Origin: Vicugna pacos | Taxonomy: Eukaryota; Chordata; Mammalia; Artiodactyla; Camelidae | Length of the DNA: 64,000 nt | NCBI RefSeq assembly: GCF_048564905.1 | Contig: NC_132997.1 | Span: forward strand, 74,784,271-74,848,270 | Direction: 5' to 3' | In this document: in pieces, positions 1 through 11,300 of the stretch | How the letters are laid out: each line of letters opens with the position of its first letter | Numbering within the stretch: the first letter of the stretch is position 1 | Made by a program: the position numbers and the translations under genes | The notes under the pieces: model-generated | Told to the model about the DNA's origin: nothing | Seen by the model: only the letters and a program-made list of their open reading frames with translations | Databases searched by the model: none

Positions 1-710
1 TGAATAAATATATGAATGAACACAGAGAGCTAGCTTTCTGATATAGCAATCCAGGAATTTAGCCAGACTTTTTGGAAGGCCCCTTTGAGTCTTATTCCAT
101 CCCATCCCATCCCCGGGCCCTCCATCTGGCTCGAGGAAGGCAGTGCCAGGACAGCAACCATATCACCTTCGCTTACCGCTGTACATCCAGAACCTAGCTC
201 AGCACCTGGCACAACCTTTGTTGGAAAAAAAACAGACGTTGAATGAAAGCCTTCTTACCCTGGAGTTGGGATATAGTAGTTGTGTTCTTAGCAGCTGGGG
301 GATTTTTGAACTCCTCTTTGTAACTCATCTGGCTCCATCCAGCAGGTAGGGTAAAACCACATAAACATACCCTGTTAGAAGAAACTCAGTGTGTAGGGAT
401 TCAAGGTTCTTACTTATAAGGCGTCCTCTGAAGTTTGCTGTCAGCTTGGATCTCCTGATGTCCTTGTCAGGCTGTCACACTAGCTGTCTTGTTCCTTATT
501 TCTCATGCTGCGTGTGCAGCCAGTCAATGGACACTGCTATCTTGTTATTTACCGTGCATTGGAACTATTGCCTCTGTGGGTTTTGGGTTTTATTTATCTC
601 ACTATCTTAGATCCACTTGTTCATTTCTAAAAAGGCAGCATCTTCCACAATAACTAGGGAATAGTCTGAACAGTGATAGTGATGTCTGTTACCCCCTGAC
701 GAGACAGTGT

Positions 711-800
711 GATGGGAGAGGGCTCCAGCCTTGGCTCAGGGACCAGCTGGCTTGTGACCTTGGGCAGATCACTTCATCTCTCTGAGTTTCATCTCAGGGA
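711..800 (+). repeat. MIR SINE fragment
   Basis: The MIR core is seen: a TGTGACCTTGGGCAGATCAC-like block followed by the TCTCTGAGTTTC block. Confidence 0.55.
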
Positions 801-1644
801 CCCTTGCAGATCTTAATTCCATGTCTACACACAGGACGGGGCTTCCCAGAAGTGAAGCGATTTTTAATTGGATGTATGACTTTCTGTGAGATTGTAGCTG
901 TTTTTATTTTAAAACTTTTCATTTAAGTTCCTGTTCTGAGTGAAAAAAAAAACAGCACTAGCTATGAGGAATTAATATTTTGTGATTTATTGGGTGTATT
1001 ATTATATCTGAAAATGGTAGTGTTTTTTTTTGTTAAATATGTTTTTAAAAGGCTTGGGGCATTCTTAAGTATTAAGATTTAAGTATAAAGTCTTAAGACT
1101 TTGTTATATCTTGGGGTGGCTTTTTCCCCATGAGGAATAGGTCTGGGATTTACAACATACCTTCACTACGGAGGCTCGTTGTGAAAGTATTCTGTGGTGT
1201 TAAATCATTCCCAAAGGTGAAGCTTCCAGGAGCTTCCAGGCTTCTGAGCATATTGCAGAGGAGAACAAATTACAAGGCTCTTTCTAGAAATCAGGGTAAT
1301 TTGTGACTAGCCATGCTTATGTCCAGTAACATACTAATGGGTTTTAGAAAGGAAAGGCCCCCTAGGGATATACCAGCCCAATTCTCCTGTCATTTAGATT
1401 AGGGAAACTGAGGCCTAGTGACCTCCCCAGAGTGTTCCCTCCATGTCTGTCCCTTGTTCATCCCACATCCCTTACCTGGTCTAAACCCCAGTCCCCATAC
1501 GTGAACATTGGTGCACACACCCGATGTTGTTCATGCCTAGGGGCAGACACCTTATCTCATGACTTGCTTTCCAAGGGCCACACGCATGACGGAAGGGCTG
1601 CTGCTAATTCAGTATTCCAAACAGCTCTACTTGCTCCAGACACA

Positions 1645-1960
1645 TTTTTTTTTTCAACAGCTCGATACTAATATCCAGCAGAGAGTTTATTGGCGTAGTT
1701 TCTCTAGAAAGAGGCTGGAAGACTTAACAAGTTCAAAGCTTAACATTTTTATCAAGAGTCCCAAAGGGCCACCCTTTTGCCCTCCCATCATCAACACCAA
1801 CCCCAATATGGCTTTCTCTACCACCGGTGGTCGGGGCCTGCAGAGCAGAAACAGCACAGGCCAAACCAGCAGGCACGTGACACATTATCGACTCAACTGA
1901 GCAAGCAACCACCTGGGAGCCATCTTTGTTAAGGGCAAAATAAGCTGCTCATGACACTGG
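1645..1960 (-). pseudogene. Possible retrocopied 3' end of an unidentified transcript
   Basis: Read on the minus strand, the sequence ends with AATAAA (1686-1691), then about 31 bases, then a run of ten A (1645-1654). This is the layout of a retroposed mRNA 3' end. I do not recognise the source. The 5' limit and any target-site duplication were not found, so this is a weak call. Confidence 0.3.
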
Positions 1961-2244
1961 AGGATACAGAAAAGACAGGACTATCTTGATTCTTCTGAAG
2001 GAGTGAGGGAGGCTGGATGGGGTAAAAAACATGTTCTCAGAAAACATGCAAAGAAAGACTTCACAAACAACTAAAGTCACACAAATATCATCATATCTCC
2101 CAAACTTCCCTTTTCAAAGATGGCCACCCCTGCTGTCCATTCAGAGGGCGCGTGCAGCAGAATCTACTGGGCGTGGAGAGAGAGACAGGCAGCGGGAGAG
2201 ATTTAGTTTTCCACAAAGGTTGTTAGTTTTTTTTTATGTTTTCC

Positions 2245-2250
2245 TTTATT
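2245..2250 (-). promoter_or_regulatory. CRTAC1: Polyadenylation signal for the isoform B transcript
   Basis: AATAAA on the minus strand lies 8 bases past the TAA stop. The following minus-strand sequence has an A-rich run, and cleavage would fall near 2220-2235. This gives an extremely short 3' UTR of a few tens of bases unless a later site is also used. Confidence 0.7.
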
Positions 2251-2258
2251 GATGGAAT

Positions 2259-2377
2259 TTAAAGTGCATATAACTGAAGGCAGAGTCCAAGGCCTAGAGA
2301 AAGGGATGAGGCCGGAGAGAGAGTCTCAGAGATTCTAAAGGCGGCAGAAGGATACCCACCTAAAAAGGCCACTTGAG
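2259..2377 (-). CDS. CRTAC1: CRTAC1 exon 15B: terminal coding exon of isoform B (LOTUS)
   Basis: After a pyrimidine-rich acceptor ending CTTTTCACAG, the frame from exon 14 continues as A-QVAFLGGYPSAAFR and ends with LSLGLGLCLQLYAL and a TAA stop at 2259-2261. This matches the isoform B tail as I recall it in human, with about five changes in 39 residues and none in the last fourteen. Small residues followed by a hydrophobic C-terminus resemble a membrane-attachment or GPI-type signal. That reading is inference. LOTUS is reported to be membrane associated. A polyadenylation signal follows the stop within 20 bases. Confidence 0.93.
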
Positions 2378-5300
2378 CTGTGAAAAGGATGGGCAGAGAG
2401 ACAGAAAATGGGAAAAAGAGAAAGGGGGTGGGGGTGGGGGTGGGGGGAAGCGTTCAGGAGGAAGAAGACAAACACCAGTTCAGAAATTCAGACAAAGATG
2501 AGCAGAGGAGCTAGTCTATATCCCAGGTAGGGGAAGACGGGCTGACCTTAACGTAGGAATGTTAGTTTTAGGAAATGTGAGAAGGGGAGAAATAAGAAGA
2601 GCAGTGGCCTCTGTCCAGGACACAGCCTCCCGGGGGCCCTGCGGATGATGGCAGTGGTGGCGGGGCTTCTGCAGGCCTCTGTCATGGATTTCCTGGTAGA
2701 CCCAATGGGAGTCTAGGGGGACTCCATCTTCCGCAGGGAGGCAGGGGCTGGGATCCTGATCGGGGGCCCCCCCAAGAACTCCCCAGGGGGAGGCAACTTC
2801 CCTTTGTTACTGGACCATGGCCGGAGCCCCACTCACCCACACAGGCTGTGCCGTCCTCGTTGGGCTCGTAGCCCCGACTGCACCTCTTGTTGGTTCGGCA
2901 CCTGTAGCTTCCATACGTGTTAACACACACGGGCTTGTCTCGAGGGCACACGAATGGGAACTGGATGCATTCATTGGTGTCTAAAAGGCAAAGGGAGCCA
3001 CTCACCAAGACTTGTGGGCAATGGGTCCTTGCTCAGGCTCTGCTGCCCCATCCCCCACCCCACGACCTTGGGCATGTCCCTTCTTCTCTGTGGGCCTCAA
3101 TTTGCTCACTTCAGTCCCCTTGGCTGGCTCTTCCTGTACTTGACCTCTGCACTCAGGCTTGGTCCTGGGCCTTCTCTTCTCTCTACCACACTTTCTCTAG
3201 GTGGTCATGGATGATGCCAGACCTCCTGTCTCCAGCCACAACCTCTCCCTGGGGCTCCAGACTCGTGAACTGTCTACCATGCATCTCAAACTTACTAGGT
3301 CTAAATGCAACTCCGGATTCTCCTGACTCTCAAACTTTTTTGCCCCACAGCTTTCCCAGCTACCTTAACTCAATGCCACCATCAGCCACTCAGCTGCCCA
3401 AGCAGACACCAGAGTGACTCCTGATTCCTCTGTTTTCCGTATGTCTGCAGGTAATTTAGCAACAGATCCTGTCAGTCCTGCCCCTCAGCACCTCTCTCAT
3501 CTGTCTACCTCCTTCTTACTCCTCTGCCACCAGCCTGTTCCCAACTACCACCAGCTCTTGCCTGGATTTATGCAGCTGCCTCTTGCCTGGCCTCCTGGCT
3601 GCCACCTGCCCTCTAATCCAACCTGCATTTCAGCAGCTGGGGTGATCTTTTGAAAATGTGGACCACGTCATGCCACTCTCCTGCTGAACAGCGCAGGGTC
3701 CTGAGAACAAAGTCCAGACACCTTCCTGGGGCCTCAAGACCCTCCCTGACTTGGAGTCTGGCTTGTCCCTCCTCTCCGGGCACGCTGGCCTCTTCCCTGT
3801 TCCTTTGACACACCCAGCCTTCTTCCTGCTTCACGGTCTTTGCTCCCACTCTTCTGTCTGTCGGGCAAGCTCTTCCCTCCACTCTTTCTGTGGCCAGGCC
3901 CTTCTCACTCTTCCAATCTCAACTCACAGGTCCTCTCCCTGTCCACTCGTCTAAAACAGTCCCCAGAGAACACCTGGCTTAAAGAATTCTTAACTCGTCT
4001 TGTCCCGCTTTCAGGTCGCGTGTTTGTGGTCTGTCCCCCTGACTAGCATGAACACCCGTCCAGGGCAGGTGCCTGGCCTGACCCCCAGCACCCCGCGCAG
4101 GGCCTGCTGGGTAGAGGCACACAGATGGCTGCTGGATGATGCAAAGGAGGAGGCGGCTGGACTGGGGATCTCACAGGGTCTTCCCAGCACACGGTGAAGA
4201 TGCTGGAATTTCTGTGCATGTGCACTGTCTGTTTAGCGTGGCCACGGTGGGGACATGAACGGAGGGGGCTAATTTCCTCCTCAAGCCACTCTTTGAGCCA
4301 TACGCCTCTGCTCCCCTGTAGTCCTTGGCCCATGCCACGCCCTCCACCGGAATGCTTTCTCCCCTCTCCCTGCCTAGCCAACTCCTCACCCCTTGGGGCT
4401 CAGCTTAGACCTTACTTTCTCTAGGATACCTTCTTGGACCCTCCCTAAACTGGTTTAGGGCCCCACCTTTGTGCTCCCACCACCCCCGCCCCTCTCCCAC
4501 CTCAGCCCGGCTCACACTGCCTGGTCATCACTATTTACTTGTGTGCCCCTCCCATTGGCTCTAAGCTCAAGGAGGGCAGGGACTGTGTGTGTCTTGTTGA
4601 CTCTTGTATCTCAGTAACAAACCTGTTCACCTGGGGTTGATGAGTATCTGCAGAGGGGACTTGGGAAGAATGCTCCCTAAAGGTCTAAAGGCAGGTGGAG
4701 TCCTTGGCCTGACCCCTCACTGCTGGTCATTGGGATGGAAGACATTGGGTTGAAGGTCTTCTGGGTGCTGAGCCTCTAGGCTGCCCCTGCCCCATTCCAG
4801 GACCTCAGGGGACTTTTAGAAGGTCACTGGACCCTCACAGAGCTGCTTCACAGAGCCTGGCAGGGTGCATTACCTGCCCCTAATACTGCACTAGGCTGCC
4901 ATCTCCCTTCTGTACTGTGAACACATGCCACACTCTGCTTTACTCCAATGTCCCCTGGCCATGCCCACCCTTTCCCACCAGCTCCCTTGCTTGCTGCTCT
5001 GCTGGCTGGCCAAGCTGAAGCTGCCAGCTCTCCATGGGCATGTGTGCCCACCCCAGCCACCACAGCCCCCAGGAGCCAGGCCTCCCTGTGAGCCCAGCCC
5101 AGGCGGTATGTGTCTCCCCCAACGCTCGTTCTCTCTGTATTCACGGCAAGGAAGCACTGCCAATTCCCAGAGCTGCAGTGATTCAGCCTGCTGGCCGCTA
5201 CCATCATTCTCGCCTTGCTGAGTCACTTGGCGGTTGTCTTGGCATCTGAAGCCCCAGGGACAAGCAACACATTTCCCTCCCCACCCTTCCACCCCTTGTC

Positions 5301-8300
5301 TGCAACCTGAGTCTTGCCAGGACCCAGGCTGACAGTCCCCAGTAGGATTCTGGCCTCTGCTCTGATCCCCGGTTCCTGCAAACAACTCACCCGAGCAATG
5401 GCCATTTTCCTGCTGGGAGAATCCCTGGCCGCACTGCAAGGTAGGCAGAAGCAGAGACACTAGTGAGTGGAGAAGTTCTCATCTCAGGTGCCCTCCTAGC
5501 CGTAGCCACAGAGCAGCTGCCATCCTGACCCCAGAACACGGGGTGCTCTTAGCTCTGCACCTGGGGGGAGCCTCTCCTTGCCGAGACCCCTTCCATTGCA
5601 CTAAGAATAGGAGACTGGGGGAAAGGCCAGAAACAGATTCAGTACCAACTCCTGCTCATTCCCCTCATATGGGATCCACGTGCCTGAGCTGGGACTCCTA
5701 TCTGTCCCTGCTGTGGCCTCACTCTGAGACTTGTAGTGAGAGGTGAAGAAAGTTTTTGATGTGTCTGCTCACTCCCGTACCCCATTCTCGGACTGGTGGG
5801 TGCCTGTAAGCCAGGCCATCGCCTGCCTCCTTCGGCAGGGCTGCCTGGATAAGAGGGAGACATTCCAGCAGGAGGCTTTGCAGCTAGAGTTTGAACGATG
5901 TGAGGCTGAGGCAGAGACCTGGGAGCTTGGTCACGCCGAGCTGTGGGGCTTGGCTATGTCTGTGTGGGGGTCTCAGAGACAGCGGGCGGGGACAGGGGGC
6001 GGGGACTTGAAACGGAACACTTTACATAAGACAGAAAACGTCAGCTGTTGGAAATGATGAGTGATGGGGTGCTGGTGAGGATTCCTGGGGAAAAATAATG
6101 TCCCAACTCCGCCACCCATGCACTAATGGCAAAGGTCCTTGAGCTCCTGGGGCCACCGAGATGCCGTGGCTCTTACTCTCCCTACGCTTTCCTGGCATTT
6201 CGTGAGCTCCCCTAGAAGCCTCCCCGTAAGTGCCCTCTCCTGTGTGAGTTTAAGTGGGCTTCTGTTATTTGCAATGGAGTGATCCTCTCCAGAGAGTGGT
6301 CCACAGCACTTCTTCCAAGAGCCCACCACGGCCCTGTCCCACCCTCAAAAGCAACAGGTGCCTCTGTCAGAGCCTTGGAAGCAACCAGGAATGAAGCAGG
6401 AGACCTGGGGCCAATTCTTAACTCTGCTCACAACTGGCTATGCAGTTTTGGTGGGTTCTTGGTCTCCGTTTTCCACCTCTGTAGAATGGGTGCAAAAATG
6501 CTCTTTTGATACCCCAGGATTTCTGTGAGGAGCAGAAGAAATGTGGGTGTGATTGTGTTGTACAAACTACAAATGGAGGGGTCATTATGAAGTCTGCCCT
6601 TTGCTAGGAAGATCTCCATCAAACTAGAAAGAAAATCTGCAGATTCCTGGGAATCCAGCTTCAGCCAAGGGACTGTGGGGGTGGGGTGCCCGTCTTTCTG
6701 GCTCTGAGGCCCGGATGCCTTTGCTCACCTCCAGTGGGGCCGGGTCCGGAAGGCTGTCCTCGTCCCGGGGGTAGGGAATCTCTAGCACTGAGTTCATCTC
6801 CCCGCTGGCCACATTCCGGCTTGCCATCTTGCCATCTGGCCACGTCACCTCCACACTGCTGGCTTCATCCTTCCCTGTGAGATGAAAAGAGAAAGGATCA
6901 GCCACAGAGGAGAGCAGGGGGTTGGGAGGAATTCTCAGCAAAAGTATCATCATTCATTTATTCACTTGCCTAACTAAAAATACGAAATGAACACTCTCCT
7001 AAGTGCTGGGGAAATTTAGAACAAAGCCCTCCAGGAGAACTATTGCGGGGGAGGGTATAGCTCAGTGGTAGAGCACAGGCTTAGCATGCACGAGGTCCTG
7101 GGTTCAATCCCCAATACCTCCCTTTAAAAAAAAGGTCAAAAAAAAAAAAAAAAGAGAGAGAGAACTTCTGCAATGACAGTGTTCTCTGTTCTGCTGGCTG
7201 TGGTAGAAGTGGGACAGGTGTGATAGGAACTGAATTTTAAGTTCTATTTAATTGTAACTAACTTACATGTAAATGGCCACACATGGCTAGTGGCTACCAC
7301 ATTGGATAGCACAGTTCTAGAACTTACATTCCAGTGGATAGGCCAGTGTGCAGGAGGCTGTTTTAGGGAAGAAGTAGAGCCTGGCGGTAAACAAGTTGAC
7401 TTTGGAGTCCTGGGTTCAGATCTTGGCTGTACCACCTACCTGGTACATTGGGAGGAATATGGTGGAGGGCGAGCCTCTGGGAGACCTGGGGACAAATCTC
7501 AGCTTTACATCTGACTTGTGTAACCTCAGGCGTCTCCCATTTATTTGTATTTGTATTGATTTTGATATTTATAGCCTGTGAGGGGCTGTCACTGGGAATG
7601 TCCCTGTTTTCAGGGAGCTTCCACTCTGGTAGGGAGGGATGGGCAAACAGATGAACAAATAAATAATGCCAGATATTGACAAGCTCTGTGAAGGAAACAA
7701 AAATAGGGTGATGGGAGAAAGAGGAAGTAAGATTTGGCGGAGTGCTCCTCTAGTCAGGGTAGCCAGGGCCAGGATCTTGGGGACAGGGCATTTGAGACAA
7801 GCTCTAAATAAAAGCTGAGATGACAAAGAACCAGAAGGCAGAGGGCACAGGATAAAGACTGTTCACAAAGATGAGATATTTACAAAACTAACAGTGGTGA
7901 AGCTCAGCGAATTCATGGTGAATCCATCTACACACATCCTTAAAGCAACGCGTTACATCACTGGCACAGAGCAGGCTGGAAAGATTTGTCAGGTGTTTAG
8001 GCATTGTCAAAGCCGGCCCCAGCTCCCTGCTTAAGGCAACAGGCCCAGCACCCGAGACAAGGTCGGGCTAATGGTGATGGATTGGGGTGGGGAGGAGGTG
8101 GGGGCTGGGCCTGACCTGCCAGGAGAGGCCTCTCTCTCGTCAGTCACCTGGGAAAGAGAGCAGCGCTCAGCACAGGTAGGAGGGAGGGCGCAGGCCCCTT
8201 GTCATCACCCACCAGGGCTGACCAGTTGTGGGCTTGGTGCTCAGGGGTCCGCAAATCCATACACTCCCCCAGGCAGCATTTGTGGGCTGAATAATGATGT

Positions 8301-11300
8301 CACCCACATGTATGTGCTGCTTTCCCCTTAATGCATATAGACATTGCTAGAAAACGAGGGAAACTGACAAGTGTGGTCAAATTTACAGCGGCTTTTACTA
8401 TCCACCAATGCATTTTACAGGGATTGCTACTCTGGGGGCTGAAGGTATTCGGTGAAACATTTTTGTGTACAAAAGGGACTCCCATATTTTAGAAAAGAGT
8501 TGACGCCATGTCCACACTTTGAGGGGAATCTATGTGCAGATGCCTCTGTGCAGAGGTCTGCTCTGGCGTGGAAGGACCCATCTTTCTCCCGGAGTCCCTG
8601 CATGTCAGTCTGGGGCTCCCAGAGGCAGGTGCACCTTGCGTGCCACATCATCCACTTCCTGATCCTCCCTGTGTCTGGTTCCCTTTTGCACCCTCCAACC
8701 CAAGGCCTCCAGAGATGTCTCATTATAGCTTTCCAGCTTTGAGCTGACCTGAGTTAATGAGGGCAGGGACCAGCTGCCACCCTCTGGAAGTGTCAAAGGT
8801 GAGCAGCCCCTGCCCCAGTACCTGTGGTGAGGCAGCAGCACTAGGGCCTGGAGCAGAGCCCCCCATGATGCAGAGACACACGGTGTAGCTTCTCTTCCCA
8901 TAGAGACCCTCCCTGTCCAGGCCTGGCCTCCCTGGCCTGGGGTCGGCTTTATTAAGCCAGAAAACATTTCTTATAAACCCCTACTCCCCTGCTCCCTCCT
9001 TCCACGATAATTCATTTTAGGAAAGGGGGGTGAGAATTGGACTGGGGATGTATTAACTGCACACTTGTTTTTCTGCTTTTAAGTAGCCTCTTGCGGTTCA
9101 AGAGATTTGGCATTTTTAGGGTGCTTAGTGTCCCAATTAAGTGGTAGATGTAAAAAGTAAACAATTTTCCTTTTAAAAAAAAAGGAGACAAAGAAAAGCA
9201 AATGTTTCTCACCTAAGCCAACAGAACAGCTACATGAATACATTTTCCAGCCTGACAAAAGTGCCACAAATAACTCAAGAGTCGCCGAATATTCATAGAC
9301 AATCACAGATTTACATCTTGCAGCTGAATCTTGCTACCTCCCTTCCTCCAGACCCAGGGAGGGGTAGGGACTAGGAGATAAGCCAGCCATGGGGAACACA
9401 CATCTCAGTAGGACTTCCTCCTTTGCCAATGATTATTTTGCTAAATTAGGGGCTCTCTTGGGACCTCAGTTTCCTCATTTGTAAGATGGGAGCTCTGGCT
9501 CATCCAGCAAAGACAGTCCTTCTTCCTTGGAATGTGAGGCCTGCCCCGGCCAACTGTCACCCTCAGCGCCCCCAGCCTCATCAGCTCTGAGACATGGGCG
9601 GCACCTGCCCTGCAGCTCACAAAGGACTTTCACTTGTTGGCAATAACACTAGAGAGTACGCACCCCAATCCGTACTGGGTGGTTTTCGGCGTTAGCGCAT
9701 TGGATCCTCATGGCAGCTCCCTGAGAAGGTACTAGTTTTATAATTTCCATTTTGGAGACGAGGGATGAGACTTGGAGAGGTGAAGGGAACTGTTCAGTTA
9801 CCCAGCAAGGGAGCATCTGACCCCAAAGCCCATATCTGCACACCCTACCCCCACCCCGAAGGCCAGCACACCCCGGGCCAAGCATCATGCGAGGATCTGG
9901 GATTCAGCAGGAAGGAGACAGATCCAGGTCCCATCCTGGAGGAGATGAGCCCCGTGGAGGCCATGAACATAGTGACTACTTTACAATCAACTAGGAAGTT
10001 GCCCCCAGAGTATTGGTACCACTTGATGAGTGAGGTGGGTGTTAAAAGTCACTTTGTTGAATGTTGTAGGGGGAAGAAGAGCTTAGGAGGCAGAGATGGG
10101 AAGGAAGGAACACTCCAGGCAGTGGGTACAGCTCGGGTAAAGGTATAGGGGTATGAGAAGGGTGTGTGTGGTGAAGATCAGGGAGAAGTTCAAAGTGGGT
10201 GAAGCAGAGCGTGAGCTTGTGGATTACATTAGGTGGGGAGCATGGGAGAGGAGCCAGGGAGGGACTTTGGAGCCTTCACAGGTGTGGCCGATCTAAATCC
10301 TCCCTGCAAGAGAGAGTTTATCCCCACTCTCCAGGTGTAGACATTGAGGCTTGGCAAGCTGAAGTGACCTGCAGATGTCTGAGCTAGGACTGGAACCCAG
10401 GCTCCTGTCCCCAGGCCAGCTGTTCCCTCCGCCCCAGACATCTCAAGTCTTCACCAGCTGCACAAGCCGGTGGCCTGGCCCCTAGACGCTGCACAAGGGT
10501 GGCCTTCAAGCTTGCCAGAGTGCGGGGCCTGTGCGGGAAGGCCCCATTAAGAGCAGCAGGGAGTCGCCTCTGGCAGCTTTTAAACTACAAAGGCCAAGGA
10601 GGCACAGAGAATTGCACTTTTCGGAAGAATTATCAACAAAACAGATGGTGGGAATACAGTTGGTGGAATATTTTTGCACTTTAATACAGCAATTTTTTTG
10701 TGGGCCACTGAATTTTCGTTCCCTAAATGAGCAACAGCTGGCTTGGAGGCAGCTCTGAGCCACTTGCAAACAATCAACTGAAAGGAAGGCAGGGTGTTTG
10801 TGTAGGGGATGTGGGTACCACCCATGCCTGGGGTGGGCTGGCCGAGAGGGAGGGCCCAGTAGTGAGGGCTGGCAAGGCAAGGAGATTATTGGTGCTTGTT
10901 TTCATTTACTGGGTTTGGTAGAGCTGTCTCAGCCCTCTGCTAGCTAAGAACTCAAGAGCCCAGGTGTGGGATATGCAGGGGTGGGTGTGGGAGGGCTGGG
11001 GTGTCGGTTCAGAGCAACCAGGGAGCAGTGGGGCACTCACCTAGGGCTGTGAGCAGAAATGCTTATTTATGAGCCTGGCTGGCCACCATCTGCACCAGGA
11101 GGGGCAAGGAAAGGCCAGGGCAGGTCAGAGAGGGGCGGCGGAATGAGGCCAGGGCTCCACTGAGCAGGGGTGAGTGGGACGATGGTTCTACAGGCTGAAG
11201 CTGAGTGCTCTGCACAACAGAGTGGGCCCTCTGGGAATGCCCTGGAGCATGAAACAGCAAGGTCTCTGAGTTTTTTACCGTGTGATGTGATGCAATCCAG

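Larger units (their letters stand above)
1..2258. other. Sequence downstream of the isoform B end
   Basis: No coding exon was found. The isoform A tail (Thr/Ala-rich and GC-rich in human) is not here. The region holds a MIR fragment (711-800), a small direct repeat of a 10-base unit at 1221-1240, and a minus-strand block ending in AATAAA and a poly(A) run near 1645. If isoform A is made, this stretch is part of its last intron. Confidence 0.6.
2981..5390 (-). other. CRTAC1: Intron 13 (2.4 kb)
   Basis: Mostly two ancient L2 fragments on the plus strand (about 3215-4145 and 4300-4660). The rest, 4660-5390, is GC-rich and shows nothing recognisable. Confidence 0.8.

Noticed and set aside
7046-7120. 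tRNA gene candidate (A and B boxes)
   Set aside because: It is the tRNA-like head of a SINE with an A-rich tail and no full cloverleaf context.
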